Shown here one piece after another: positions 34,849 through 43,879 of a DNA stretch of 64,000 nucleotides (position 1 is its first letter; each line of letters starts with the position of its first letter). A program made the position numbers and the translations under genes. Source of the DNA: an uncultured Bacteroidota bacterium (GTDB lineage: Bacteria > Bacteroidota > Bacteroidia > Chitinophagales > Chitinophagaceae); contig CAIVEH010000042.1 in assembly GCA_903904855.1 (NCBI GenBank), positions 1 through 64,000 on the forward strand, read 5' to 3'. The notes under the pieces are model-generated. The model ran no database searches. It was not told the DNA's origin and worked only from the letters and a program-made list of their open reading frames with translations.

Positions 34849-36564
34849 CTAATTCCTCCTCTCTTCAATCATTTCACCACCTTCCCTCTTCTCACCTACC
34901 AGATTATCCTTTTCAGCTACAGTACCGGCTTTAATGTTTGATCCTGAATGACCTGCCTTAGAGCGGTGCAATTGAGGCATATCAGGGCAATTATCAGATG
35001 TATCTGCACTGCCGCCATGTTCCATGTCAGGCTCGGGGCAACCTTTGTTTTCCCAACTGCCATATTCATTCGGGCATTCGTCTTCGTCATCAGAAATGCC
35101 ATCGCCGTCGCGGTCGTGCTTCCTGTGTTTGAAGAAGGGTACATATCCGCCTACATAAATATTCAGCCCGCTCTGGTTTTTAGCTACCACTGCCAGCACA
35201 TCATCGCTGCCAATGAAGAAACCGCTGTAACGTACCCCTACGCCTGCTTTAAACGAACTTGTAAGCCAGCTATATGTAAGTGGCAAACCAATGCTCAGCA
35301 TACGCCTGTCGAAACGGGGAGTTACAGTTAACTGGTTGTAGTAGGAGTTGCCGAAATTCATACGGTTGGCCAGGTTGTCGATATACATGGCATTCAGGTA
35401 GAAATTGCGGAACATGTGGTAATCCACGCTCAACCTGAGTGTAGTAGGCATATACACCCTGGTAGCCTGGTGGGAAGTATCGGCTGAAAAACCATGCCGT
35501 GTGGCATAATTGCGGAAGTCGTCGTAATTCTTCACACTGTCGGATAGCCCCTTGCCTGTGATATAGCCATTACCTTTAACGGTAGCATTTGAGTTGTAGG
35601 CAGATGGATAATTGATAGAACCAATATCCATAACAGCAGCTGAAAAACGGAGCAGATACCTGTTCCTTGAATCATCAACCAGGTCGGAATGACCATCCAT
35701 ACAATAATGCTCCCTTGTGTATTGTGGCATATAGTCGTAGGTAACTCCAATATCTCCACCCAAACCTTTACCATTGGCATTGGTAAATATCTCACTCAGC
35801 AGGTTGCTGCTGTTGGTTCCATTTAGAATTGCACTACGGGTTGTGAGAATGTTGCTGGCAAACTCCAGGTCGGAGTTGGAAACATGCACTGAATCAGTTC
35901 CTGATCTGTATACTACATCCAGGTTGTTTCCTTTAAGGCCGATATAACCTATGCCACGAAGATAACGAAGGGTTACTCCAATCTTAATTTCATGCTCGGC
36001 TTTGTCGAGCAGCACACCAGCCCAGGTAAGACCGGTCTGTGTCCAGAGGTTAGCAGTGTAATTGAAGTTTTTCGAAGTCAGGATAGTAGAGCCATTGCCA
36101 TTGATTACATAATTCGGGTCACCAACTGTACGGAACAATGACTGATCGAAATTATTAAACTGGTTCATTGCGTTCACACTGTTGGTAAGCGCTATGCTGT
36201 TGTTCCGGTCTATACTCCACATAAAGCCAGGCAGGTTTACTTTGAGGTAAGGAGCAATCAGGCTGAAGGTAGTATTGTGGTTATACGTGAAGAGGTTATT
36301 TACATTGCCGTTTTTGATGGCATTATTAATACCGGTGAGTGAGCTCAACGTACCCAGATTATTGTCTACCCCGGCATTAATACCGAGTATATCTATTGTA
36401 AACTTCTCACGGCTGTCGGCTATCAGGGCAGGGTTGATGTTCATAGCATTGGTACCGCTCCAGTTGCTGGTGGCAATACCTAAATTGAACTGTGCATATG
36501 AACTAACAGGAAATAAAAATGCTGCCCCGGCAAGAACCAGGAAAGTGTATAAAAAAAGCCTCAT
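34849..36564 (-). CDS. DUF5723 outer membrane-type protein with TSP3-like C terminus
   Basis: 571 residues from the ATG at 36564, which opens the signal MRLFLYTFLVLAGAAFLF. The DUF5723 signature is clear: NINPALIADSREKFTIDILG, AGVDNNLGTLSSL, FSLIAPYLKVNLPGFMWS. It continues as a barrel-like protein of the PorT/PorV family style. Near 500 lies RDGDGISDDEDECPNEYGS, a thrombospondin type 3 calcium repeat. The end is polar and seems unstructured (GAEEKREGGEMIEERRN-like). The gene next upstream (36642-38054) is a close paralogue without the TSP3 part: a tandem duplication. Role unknown. Confidence 0.8.
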   Translation of the reverse strand: MRLFLYTFLVLAGAAFLFPVSSYAQFNLGIATSNWSGTNAMNINPALIADSREKFTIDILGINAGVDNNLGTLSSLTGINNAIKNGNVNNLFTYNHNTTFSLIAPYLKVNLPGFMWSIDRNNSIALTNSVNAMNQFNNFDQSLFRTVGDPNYVINGNGSTILTSKNFNYTANLWTQTGLTWAGVLLDKAEHEIKIGVTLRYLRGIGYIGLKGNNLDVVYRSGTDSVHVSNSDLEFASNILTTRSAILNGTNSSNLLSEIFTNANGKGLGGDIGVTYDYMPQYTREHYCMDGHSDLVDDSRNRYLLRFSAAVMDIGSINYPSAYNSNATVKGNGYITGKGLSDSVKNYDDFRNYATRHGFSADTSHQATRVYMPTTLRLSVDYHMFRNFYLNAMYIDNLANRMNFGNSYYNQLTVTPRFDRRMLSIGLPLTYSWLTSSFKAGVGVRYSGFFIGSDDVLAVVAKNQSGLNIYVGGYVPFFKHRKHDRDGDGISDDEDECPNEYGSWENKGCPEPDMEHGGSADTSDNCPDMPQLHRSKAGHSGSNIKAGTVAEKDNLVGEKREGGEMIEERRN

Positions 36565-36641
36565 CCGGAGTATGTTTAGTTGGTACATTTAATCTTAAGG
36601 CACTAAATTAATAATATAATTCAAAGATGCAAACATATGTA

Positions 36642-38054
36642 TTATTCTATTGGGCCAAACTGATCCTTATGTGCTTTTTTAAAGATGGGTACACAGCCTC
36701 CCATATAAAAATTGAACCCGTGCTGATTATTGCTCATCAAAGCCAGCATATCATCGCTACCCATAAAAAAGCCGGAGAACCTGAACCCAAAACCCACCTT
36801 CATATCGCTGGCCAATGCGCTGTAAGTAATTGGCAGCCCGATAGTAAATAATTTGCGATCATACCGGGGTGTAATAGTTAACTGGTTGTAGTAAGAGTTA
36901 CCATAGTTCTGCCTGTTGGCAAGGTTGGCTATATATATGGCATTGACATAAAAGTGTCTGTAAACCTGGTAATCGCCTGAAACGACCAGCGCTGTGGGCA
37001 TATGCAGCTTGGTAGGTTTAGATCCGGTATCGGCTGTAAAGTGGTTGCTTACCATATAATTCCGAAACTTCTCCCATGATTGAAAGTTATCAGAAAGCCC
37101 GGATCCGGTAATGTTGCCGTTTCCGGTAACATTTACAACATAATTATTTTCCTTGTAGTTGATAGCGCCAATATCGGTCACTGCCACCGATGCCTTTACC
37201 CTATGAACTCCATTACTATTATCCTGGTCTCCTGGTTTATCTGATCCGTTAATGTCATAAATATAGGTAGCGCCGATATCCATTCCAAAACCGCTACCTT
37301 GCTTGGATCCGAATAGTGATCCGGTAATATCTGAAAGCTTAATGCCGTCGGTTACTGCATTACGCGTACTTAAAGCATTGCTGGCATATTCGAGATCAGA
37401 GTTACGGGCATAAAAGGTATCACTTCCTGCTTTGTAAGATACATCCAGGTTATTACCTTTTATACTCAGATAATCAATACCTCCCAGGTATTTCAGTGTA
37501 ATGCCCACTTTTAATTTATGTGGCCCCATATCCATTGCCTGCAGCGCATAGCTGATGCCGGTTTCACTCCAGGCATGGGCAGTGAGATTGAATTTTGTTG
37601 AATTGAATTCATAATTATCATTGGCTGAATGGTCGCCGCTCGATGCTGTATTAAAAAGGTTTGGGTCGAAGTGATTCAACTGGATTATTGCCCTGGCCCT
37701 GATGGAAAATGCAAAACTCTGTTTCAAAGGATCGTTAAGGCTTACCATAACTGCCGGCAACCTGATATCGGCCACAGGAGCCAGCATACTGAAAGCCTTG
37801 GTGCCGGTAACATTAAATGCATTGCCATTACCAACATTACTTAATTGCGTAAAGGTGCCGAGGTTATTATCTACCCCAACATTAAATGCAAATAAGTTAA
37901 TCTCTACTTTCTCCCGGCTGCCCGATATGCTGGAGGGGTTGAGAAACATACTGTTGATGGCGCTGTACTCGCCGGTGGCTACCCCAAGGTAGCGCTGGGC
38001 GTAAATTGTTTCAGTTGCAAAGAGAACGAATGCTAAAAATAAAAGTTTTTTCAT
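36642..38054 (-). CDS. DUF5723 protein, tandem paralogue
   Basis: 470 residues with signal peptide 1-19. It shares the order of motifs with the neighbour at 34849: NPSSISGSREKVEINLFAFN, VGVDNNLGTFTQL, NDPLKQSFAFSIRARAII, LKVGITLKYLGGIDYLSIKGN, FYLNAIYIANLANRQNYGNSYYNQLT. It ends shortly after the barrel with no calcium repeat. Together with its paralogue it suggests a surface or outer-membrane pair; the 77-bp gap between them may allow cotranscription. Confidence 0.8.
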   Translation of the reverse strand: MKKLLFLAFVLFATETIYAQRYLGVATGEYSAINSMFLNPSSISGSREKVEINLFAFNVGVDNNLGTFTQLSNVGNGNAFNVTGTKAFSMLAPVADIRLPAVMVSLNDPLKQSFAFSIRARAIIQLNHFDPNLFNTASSGDHSANDNYEFNSTKFNLTAHAWSETGISYALQAMDMGPHKLKVGITLKYLGGIDYLSIKGNNLDVSYKAGSDTFYARNSDLEYASNALSTRNAVTDGIKLSDITGSLFGSKQGSGFGMDIGATYIYDINGSDKPGDQDNSNGVHRVKASVAVTDIGAINYKENNYVVNVTGNGNITGSGLSDNFQSWEKFRNYMVSNHFTADTGSKPTKLHMPTALVVSGDYQVYRHFYVNAIYIANLANRQNYGNSYYNQLTITPRYDRKLFTIGLPITYSALASDMKVGFGFRFSGFFMGSDDMLALMSNNQHGFNFYMGGCVPIFKKAHKDQFGPIE

Positions 38055-38098
38055 GATATTCAGATGAGTGATTTAAACATAAAACTACTAACTAAAAC

Positions 38099-38815
38099 TT
38101 ATAATTTTCTTTTGTACATCTGGATTACATTTTCCAGTCCGTAATAAATGGCATCAGAGATCAGGGCATGACCAATAGATACTTCCAGCAGGGCAGGTAT
38201 TGATTGTTTGAAAAAAGCCAGGTTATCCATATCCAGGTCGTGGCCGGCATTAATGCCCAAACCATGAAGCGAGGCTGAGGCAGCGGCTTTTACATAAGCA
38301 GCTACGGCCTCCTCTTTGTTCTTTAGATAGATTCGGGCATAGTCTTCGGTATATAGTTCAACACGGTCGGTACCGGTATCGCCGGCAGCAGCAACTATAC
38401 TCTCAACCGGATCGACAAAGATGGAAACGCGGATGCCTTCCTTCTTAAAAACCTCAATAATATTTCTTAAATAATTCTGCGCCTTAACGGTATCCCATCC
38501 GTGGTTGGAGGTGAGCTGGCCCGGATCATCGGGTACCAGGGTTACCTGAGAAGGTTTTATTTCCAGTACCAGGCTCACAAATTTATCTTCCTTAGGGTTG
38601 CCCTCAATATTAAACTCAGTGGTGATGATCTTATTGATCTCTCTAACATCGCTGTAGCGGATATGCCGCTCATCGGGCCGCGGATGCACTGTAATACCAT
38701 CGGCCCCGAACCTCTGGCAATTGATGGCAGCCTGCACCACATCGGGGTTATTGCCGCCCCGGCTGTTGCGGAGAGTGGCTATTTTATTGATGTTAACCGA
38801 GAGTTTGGTTGCCAT
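38099..38815 (-). CDS. pdxJ: pyridoxine 5'-phosphate synthase
   Basis: 238 residues, the normal PdxJ length. TIM-barrel motifs are present: LSVNINKIATLRNSRGGNNP, ADGITVHPRPDERHIR (active site His and Arg), EFNIEGNPKED, QVTLVPDDPGQLTSNHGWD, and LHGLGINAGHDLD with LLEVSIGHALISDAIY. It joins 3-amino-1-hydroxyacetone phosphate with deoxyxylulose 5-phosphate in the DXP-dependent vitamin B6 route. No pdxA nearby. The start is at 38815 and the gene stands alone. Confidence 0.95.
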   Translation of the reverse strand: MATKLSVNINKIATLRNSRGGNNPDVVQAAINCQRFGADGITVHPRPDERHIRYSDVREINKIITTEFNIEGNPKEDKFVSLVLEIKPSQVTLVPDDPGQLTSNHGWDTVKAQNYLRNIIEVFKKEGIRVSIFVDPVESIVAAAGDTGTDRVELYTEDYARIYLKNKEEAVAAYVKAAASASLHGLGINAGHDLDMDNLAFFKQSIPALLEVSIGHALISDAIYYGLENVIQMYKRKL

Positions 38816-38971
38816 AATTACTGCAAAATTACTGCTTATTGTTTATAAGGTTATTATTTCTCAGCTATTCTATTAACGTAAGTGGAATTTCAGAACTAAT
38901 TGCCGGTTTTGCTATAATTATTTCAATAATGCCATTGTGTGAATAATTATTTTTTTTATCTTGGAGCCGAA

Positions 38972-39214
38972 ATGAGAACCAAGATTTTCTTTACCTTAGT
39001 TTTACTGGTGATGCTTTATGCATTTTCCGGTTGCCAGATGCACAATCCTCATGGGACCCCATTCAGGTCTTACCATGCTTCCAAAAGGACACACCGGCAC
39101 TGGGGCATTCACAAGCGCACCTCGGGAAGGGAAAGATACTGGGGCAAGCACCGCCGGTATGGCCCACGCAGCTACAGAAGCCGCGGACATTTCCGTCAAT
39201 ACCAGAACCAGTAG
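38972..39214 (+). CDS. small basic lipoprotein (80 aa)
   Basis: ATG at 38972 gives MRTKIFFTLVLLVMLYAFSGCQ, a textbook lipobox with Cys near 21, then a strongly basic tail rich in Arg, His and Gly (RSYRSRGHFRQYQNQ). The tail suggests nucleic acid or surface polymer contact, without proof. A frame from 38939 adds 11 residues. It recalls the tiny lipoprotein at 5293 in plan. The preceding Shine-Dalgarno-like GGAG is at 38963. Confidence 0.6.
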   Translation: MRTKIFFTLVLLVMLYAFSGCQMHNPHGTPFRSYHASKRTHRHWGIHKRTSGRERYWGKHRRYGPRSYRSRGHFRQYQNQ

Positions 39215-39344
39215 TTTTAGCCTACTATTTCACGATTATTTAATTATTTATTGTTGCTGGGTCAACTGTTTGCCTCCTTTATCGGGTGGGCAGGACTCTT
39301 GTTGCTTATTCAATAAGTTTCATAATGGATCGGCAACAATTTTA

Positions 39345-39872
39345 TCATTTAGTACCCGATGTTTTGGGCAAATTGTTCTTCTTTTCATTCTCTACTTTGG
39401 CTATATAACTCAGCTCACTCTCACGTAATCCTGAAGAACAAAATCTATTGACCATATCGGCAAATTCGCCATCGCCAAATAATTCGCCATGACCATATTG
39501 CGGCGAACCACATTCTGCTGACAACAGGTAAGTAAGGTGAGCGCCACTGCTCCGGGGAGCGCCCTGATATAATATTGTTATCAGCTCTCTGAATTGATTT
39601 CTTGCTATGCCTAAAAGATTTTCTTTTGCCTCAATCAAAGTATTCCCCTGGCCACAAAGTTTGTATTGAATATGGACAATTTCGCTGTGGTTTTCCCATG
39701 ATATTTTTAGTACCAGTTCCTTTTCATCAGCCATTCCAAATGAAAAGGGAGAATGATTCTTCAAGTGCCTTTGCTGGCTGGGTGAGTCAGGTTTATTCTT
39801 TTGTGAGTAAGCATTTTCCTGCGATATTAATAATAATAAAAATGCCATTATTATTAAATGCGATTTATTCAT
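39345..39872 (-). CDS. exported protein of unknown function
   Basis: 175 residues with a signal peptide (1-23). The mature protein is mixed: ELVLKISWENHSEIVHIQYKLCG, EAKENLLGIARNQFRELITIL, SAECGSPQYGHGELFGDGEFADMVNRFCSSG. Four Cys could make disulfides. No family recognised. Convergent with the small lipoprotein at 38972. Confidence 0.55.
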   Translation of the reverse strand: MNKSHLIIMAFLLLLISQENAYSQKNKPDSPSQQRHLKNHSPFSFGMADEKELVLKISWENHSEIVHIQYKLCGQGNTLIEAKENLLGIARNQFRELITILYQGAPRSSGAHLTYLLSAECGSPQYGHGELFGDGEFADMVNRFCSSGLRESELSYIAKVENEKKNNLPKTSGTK

Positions 39873-40146
39873 ATTAAATTATTGAATTTTTGCAAAATTA
39901 AGGCAATTTATTGGAAGGGTTGGAGTTTAGTAAAAAAGCTGCGATTTGTAATTGATGGCAGGAAAATTAAAGTTTGTATTACTTTGTCTAAGGTACTCCC
40001 AGAGATACTTTGAAAGGCCGTAATATGGGGGATATTGCAGGGAAAAGGATGGTTATTATATTTCAGAGTTTGTAATCAAAATGTTTCATATCAATAAGAC
40101 GACACTAATGTTTATTATTTTAAATAAGAAGAGTGATTAAGTACTC

Positions 40147-41208
40147 TTATCTTCTAATATTATTTTGAAGATAATCATTCAGTTTTCTGGAATATACATC
40201 CAATTCTGTAGTAGATTCTAAAAGATGAGAGATATACGAAAAGTAATCACCTTCCTTTGTAGGTATCCCTTCTTTCAAAAGATGTATTATTCCTTGACAA
40301 CTTGAAATTGGTTTTCTAATTTCATGAGATACCATAAAAAGCATATCTTCAATTGTCATTAAATATTTTTCCCGATCCTCTTCCAATTTCTTTTTATCAT
40401 CTATTTGAATTCTTAATGACAAATATCCATCTATATTATCATTGTTATTTTTCAGAGGGATAATGACTGTATCAACCCAATAATATGAACCATCCTTTGC
40501 TTTATTCTTTATCTCTCCATTCCACATCTTTCCATCGGAAATATTCTGCCACATTTCTTCAAAATATTCTCTTGGATGATATTTAGAATTAATAATGCGG
40601 TGGTTTTTCCCAATCAATTCTTCTTTTGAGTATTTAGAAATATTGCAAAAATTATTATTAACATAGGTAATAATGCCCCTTTTATCAGTGATTGAGCAAA
40701 TAATGTTTGAATCTATTGCTTTTTGATATGATTGCAACAAGTTCCCTACTTTTATATTATCACTTTTTATTGAATTTAGTTCTGCAAGAGTAAATTCTAA
40801 TTCCGCATTTTTAGTTGACAGGAACTTATTGGCTTCATGGATATATGTTACATCAGTGGTAATACCTGTAATTGTATCAGGTAATCTACCACTGCCTGTC
40901 TTGTAAATTGCATCACCCTGAATATACTTAATTGTTTTATTCTTATGGATTATTCTAAATTCATTATAAGATCTACCTAGTTTAATAGCATCAGAAATAC
41001 CTTGTTTCCATTTTTCAATATCCTCAGGATGAAGAGAATTGAAGAATATAGACTGGTCATTCATCATTTGTGATGGATTATAACCCCATAGGCTAAAGCA
41101 TGCTTCATTTGTGTAAAGTAATTCAAAAGTGGTGGCATCAATACACCATACTACATCGTTAATTTCGGATAATACATTAAATAAATGTTGTTTGAGAGGT
41201 GCAAGCAT
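40147..41208 (-). CDS. PAS-PAS-HisKA protein lacking the kinase ATPase domain
   Basis: 353 residues. PAS 1 covers about 8-125 (VVWCIDATTFELLYTNEACF), a coiled-coil linker 130-162, PAS 2 about 165-275 (ICSITDKRGIITYVNNNFCNIS), then a HisKA dimerisation helix with the H-box MVSHEIRKPISSCQGIIHLL. Normally an HATPase_c domain of ~110 residues follows, but the protein stops about 45 residues after the H box. It may be a phosphotransfer or sensing partner used by another kinase in trans, or an eroded kinase. The gene is very AT-rich compared with neighbours. It is preceded and followed by about 250 bp without genes. Confidence 0.8.
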   Translation of the reverse strand: MLAPLKQHLFNVLSEINDVVWCIDATTFELLYTNEACFSLWGYNPSQMMNDQSIFFNSLHPEDIEKWKQGISDAIKLGRSYNEFRIIHKNKTIKYIQGDAIYKTGSGRLPDTITGITTDVTYIHEANKFLSTKNAELEFTLAELNSIKSDNIKVGNLLQSYQKAIDSNIICSITDKRGIITYVNNNFCNISKYSKEELIGKNHRIINSKYHPREYFEEMWQNISDGKMWNGEIKNKAKDGSYYWVDTVIIPLKNNNDNIDGYLSLRIQIDDKKKLEEDREKYLMTIEDMLFMVSHEIRKPISSCQGIIHLLKEGIPTKEGDYFSYISHLLESTTELDVYSRKLNDYLQNNIRR

Positions 41209-41343
41209 TTTTGTTTTTTTGCAAAATAATAAAAACTATCTTAACGATTAACCATTAAATATTTAATTATTTAAATAAAAATCTAATCTCTAAAAAATGA
41301 TATTGACAGGCTAAGTGTCGGAATGGAGTCGGAAAGGTAAAAT

Positions 41344-41374
41344 AAAAAAGGGTTCCAATTGCTTGAAACCCTTT
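41344..41374 (-). terminator. rho-independent terminator after tRNA-Arg
   Basis: On the minus strand AAAGGGTTTC, loop AAGCAATT, GGAACCCTTTTTT. It ends the tRNA transcript, and lies beyond two degenerate copies of the tRNA 3' end. Confidence 0.85.
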
Positions 41375-41382
41375 CTGGTGGC

Positions 41383-41440
41383 TGTGACCGCCTGGATTCG
41401 AAACCGAACCCTTTTTGTGGCTGCCTGGGTTCAAACCTGA
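41383..41440 (-). repeat. two degenerate tRNA-Arg 3'-end copies
   Basis: Read on the minus strand, the tRNA ends CAGGTTTGAATCCTGACGCG and GTCAC. It is followed by GGGTTCAGGTTTGAACCCAG then GCAGCCAC, and by GGGTTCGGTTTCGAATCCAG then GCGGTCACAGCCACC. Both keep the TTC(A/G)GGTTTGAA-type T arm and CCxGxC(A/G)G end, but no 5' half. They lie between the mature tRNA and its terminator. Confidence 0.7.
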
Positions 41441-41450
41441 ACCCTTTGTG

Positions 41451-41524
41451 TGACCGCGTCAGGATTCAAACCTGAAACCTTCTGATCCGTAGTCAGATGC
41501 TCTATTCAGTTGAGCTACGCAGCC
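41451..41524 (-). tRNA. tRNA-Arg(ACG)
   Basis: A 74-nt minus-strand gene. The acceptor stem pairs GGCTGCG with CGCGGTC (two G-T pairs), the anticodon arm reads TCTGA-CTACGGA-TCAGA giving anticodon ACG (A34 would become inosine) and the T arm TTCAGG-TTTGAAT-CCTGA. The D arm TAGCTCAACTGAATAGAGCA is standard. The 3' CCA is not encoded. Confidence 0.93.
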
Positions 41525-41632
41525 ATTATTATTAGAAAAGTAAAGGTTTGCAAAAGTAATTCGGCAACCATTTTTTCTAAGGGAGTGCAAAGATACATAA
41601 GTTGTATCTATTTGCCAAGTCAATTTTTTCAA

Positions 41633-41908
41633 TCATAAAAGCCGCGCCACCAGCCGGTCTGAAAGGCCTTCTTCCAGTATTTCCCTGAATTCATCATCAT
41701 CAAACTGCCATTTATCGAACAGGAAATCGAGCGTAATGGGCTGGAAACGGAAATTGGTTTTTTTAAACTTTTTTTTAGTTTCATAACCAGCCGGCAGTGT
41801 GATATCTATTTCGTAATGTACCGTGTCGTCCTTCAAAATCTCCGTACAGTTACATATCCAGATGCCGTTGGATAATTTGATTTTTACACTAAATTTATCC
41901 GTCTGCAT
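41633..41908 (-). CDS. small conserved-looking protein, unknown
   Basis: 91 residues, no signal peptide. It reads KFSVKIKLSNGIWICNCTEI, YEIDITLPAGYETKKKFKKT, FDKWQFDDDEFREILEEG: a beta-rich start and an acidic helical end. No family recognised. A 50-bp gap separates it from the multicopper oxidase gene downstream on the same strand. Confidence 0.5.
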   Translation of the reverse strand: MQTDKFSVKIKLSNGIWICNCTEILKDDTVHYEIDITLPAGYETKKKFKKTNFRFQPITLDFLFDKWQFDDDEFREILEEGLSDRLVARLL

Positions 41909-41963
41909 TACATAAAGCTAAGAAAAATCCGGCGCCCGGCCCCAAATCTTAATAATGCAGATG

Positions 41964-43661
41964 CTACCGGACCATAAAAGTTTTACGGATGGAGTGCCCA
42001 GATGAAATAGCTGTAACGAAATACAGCCCCTTAACCCATTGAGCAGTATTGATTGTTATAGTGTTTTCCAAAGTGCCTGCATACACCTTCCTGCCCATCA
42101 CGTCATATACTGCAATGCCTGATACGCCGGAGCTGGCTGCACCCTCGATGCTAATAGTAATAGATTCGCTGGCTGGATTGGGAAACACCATCATACCTTT
42201 CTCTGTCGAATTGATGTTGTTCACTGAAGCCCTTTCACCACCCACAACAAACTGCCCCATCATTCCGTCGTCTTCATGCATCAGTATATGGCAATGGTAC
42301 ATGTAAGGCAAAGTTGTGTCGGCGAAATCATCAAATTTTGCAATGAACCTGACTGTTTCATTGGGTTGAATCAACAACACATCCTTTCGGCCTCTTTCAA
42401 CCGCATCGGGTGGGTTTCCGTTTCTGTCGAGAATATAAAAATGCACATCGTGAATATGAAACGGATGTGCCACCATGGTACTGTCCATCAATGTCCATAT
42501 TTCTATGTTATTGAGTGGTATATGGTAGTCAATCCGGTTCGCATCATACAGGTTATGGTTAAAGTAAAACGGCCCGTCCATAACCATCATACTATCTGCT
42601 GTCATGTGTATTGTGCGGGTAGTATTGGCCATACTTTCGGTATAAGGTGTATCGGGTACGAGGGTAGCAGGTATTGTTGTGATTGGCGCTGCGGTTTGCG
42701 CACCAATATTAATTTGAAGGATATTAAAGTTTATTCCGTTCAGCGGGCTGTTCATCAGCGGGCTACCCGGAGGCATGGGCATGGTAGGACCACCCTGCAC
42801 ACCCATCGGCAATTCAGAGGCATAACTCATCAGATGAATGGTTTGCCCCGCCATACCATCAAGGTCAACCAGTATTTCTGCCCGCTCACCCGGCGATAAC
42901 CTGACCCGGGTAGCAGTTACCGGCGCTGGCAATAAACCACCATCATTGCCAATAACCTTAAAAGATTTGCTGGCTGTAAAACCAAAGTTAAAGGTGCGCT
43001 CGCCTGAGGCATTAAGCAGCCTGAGGCGGACCACCTGTGCCGGTAAATTTACAAGAGGGCTATCAGTGCCATTTACGAGGACAATACTATCTACCATGCC
43101 CCTGGGCATAAACTGGTTCAGGCTATCCAGCTCCACCGACTGCACAATAACCGGGAAATCATCAATACCATACCTGCGGGGAAGCATCAAGGCTTGTTCG
43201 GCACTATCCTGAATGATTATTAATCCTGCATCGCCTTTTATAGCCTGCGCAGCTGTTTTCATCATCATGTGCGGATGATACCAGTAGGTTGCCGCATTAT
43301 TTCTGACAATGAATTTCGGACTCCAGCTCATGCCATCCATGATCATACTAAATGGACCTCCATCATTTGCCGGGGCTACATGCAGGCCATGCCAGTGCAT
43401 GGAAGTAGTATCGCCCATCTGGTTGTTTACTGTTATGCTCACGCTATCTCCCTTACGTAAGAAAAGAGTAGGGCCCAGATATTTATGGCTGTTGATACCG
43501 AACGTTTGTGTAAACGTGCCCGGAAAAAATGAAACACTGTCGCGGTGAACAGTAAGATTGAATGCAGTGCCGGAAAGTGTATCGGGTACATACAACAAAT
43601 GCTGTGCCCTTGCCTGATAAATGAAGCAGGCTAACACAGCAAAGAGTGTAATTCTTTTCAT
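41964..43661 (-). CDS. secreted multicopper oxidase with T9SS tail
   Basis: 565 residues from the ATG at 43661, which opens a clear signal peptide (MKRITLFAVLACFIYQARAQ); the frame back to 43757 is spurious. All four copper-ligand motifs are seen in order: MHWHGLHV, YWYHPHMM, HPFHIHDVHF and MYHCHILMHEDDGM, the last with the type 1 Cys and the two His. The C-terminal ~80 residues are a T9SS domain (IAVYDVMGRKVYAGTLE, GLYFVTAISSGHSI). It is CotA/bilirubin oxidase-like in plan and would oxidise metals or phenolics outside the cell. Divergent from a TetR gene 220 bp away. Confidence 0.92.
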   Translation of the reverse strand: MKRITLFAVLACFIYQARAQHLLYVPDTLSGTAFNLTVHRDSVSFFPGTFTQTFGINSHKYLGPTLFLRKGDSVSITVNNQMGDTTSMHWHGLHVAPANDGGPFSMIMDGMSWSPKFIVRNNAATYWYHPHMMMKTAAQAIKGDAGLIIIQDSAEQALMLPRRYGIDDFPVIVQSVELDSLNQFMPRGMVDSIVLVNGTDSPLVNLPAQVVRLRLLNASGERTFNFGFTASKSFKVIGNDGGLLPAPVTATRVRLSPGERAEILVDLDGMAGQTIHLMSYASELPMGVQGGPTMPMPPGSPLMNSPLNGINFNILQINIGAQTAAPITTIPATLVPDTPYTESMANTTRTIHMTADSMMVMDGPFYFNHNLYDANRIDYHIPLNNIEIWTLMDSTMVAHPFHIHDVHFYILDRNGNPPDAVERGRKDVLLIQPNETVRFIAKFDDFADTTLPYMYHCHILMHEDDGMMGQFVVGGERASVNNINSTEKGMMVFPNPASESITISIEGAASSGVSGIAVYDVMGRKVYAGTLENTITINTAQWVKGLYFVTAISSGHSIRKTFMVR

Positions 43662-43853
43662 CGTCCAATTATTTATAAGATGAGCGAAGGTACCTCCTAT
43701 TTTTATAAATAAATCTGATAACCGGTAGATTAAATTGATCCTGTTTATTGTCCGCACTACCGAATCAAAACAATCATTAATTAAAAAATGAATAAGAGAA
43801 TAACAGTGGAAAGAAAGAAAAATTTTGACAGCAAAATAATTTCGGTTAATTTT

Positions 43854-43874
43854 ACCGACTGTTTAGTCAGTCTG
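43854..43874. promoter_or_regulatory. candidate TetR operator, upstream of the TetR gene
   Basis: ACCGACTGTTTAGTCAGTCTG lies just before the GTG start at 43880 and contains GACT/AGTC in inverted order. A related word, TGATTAGTCAATCTA, lies between the TetR and SDR genes (44464-44478). Both fit the length and place of autoregulatory sites. Confidence 0.45.
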
Positions 43875-43879
43875 TAATC

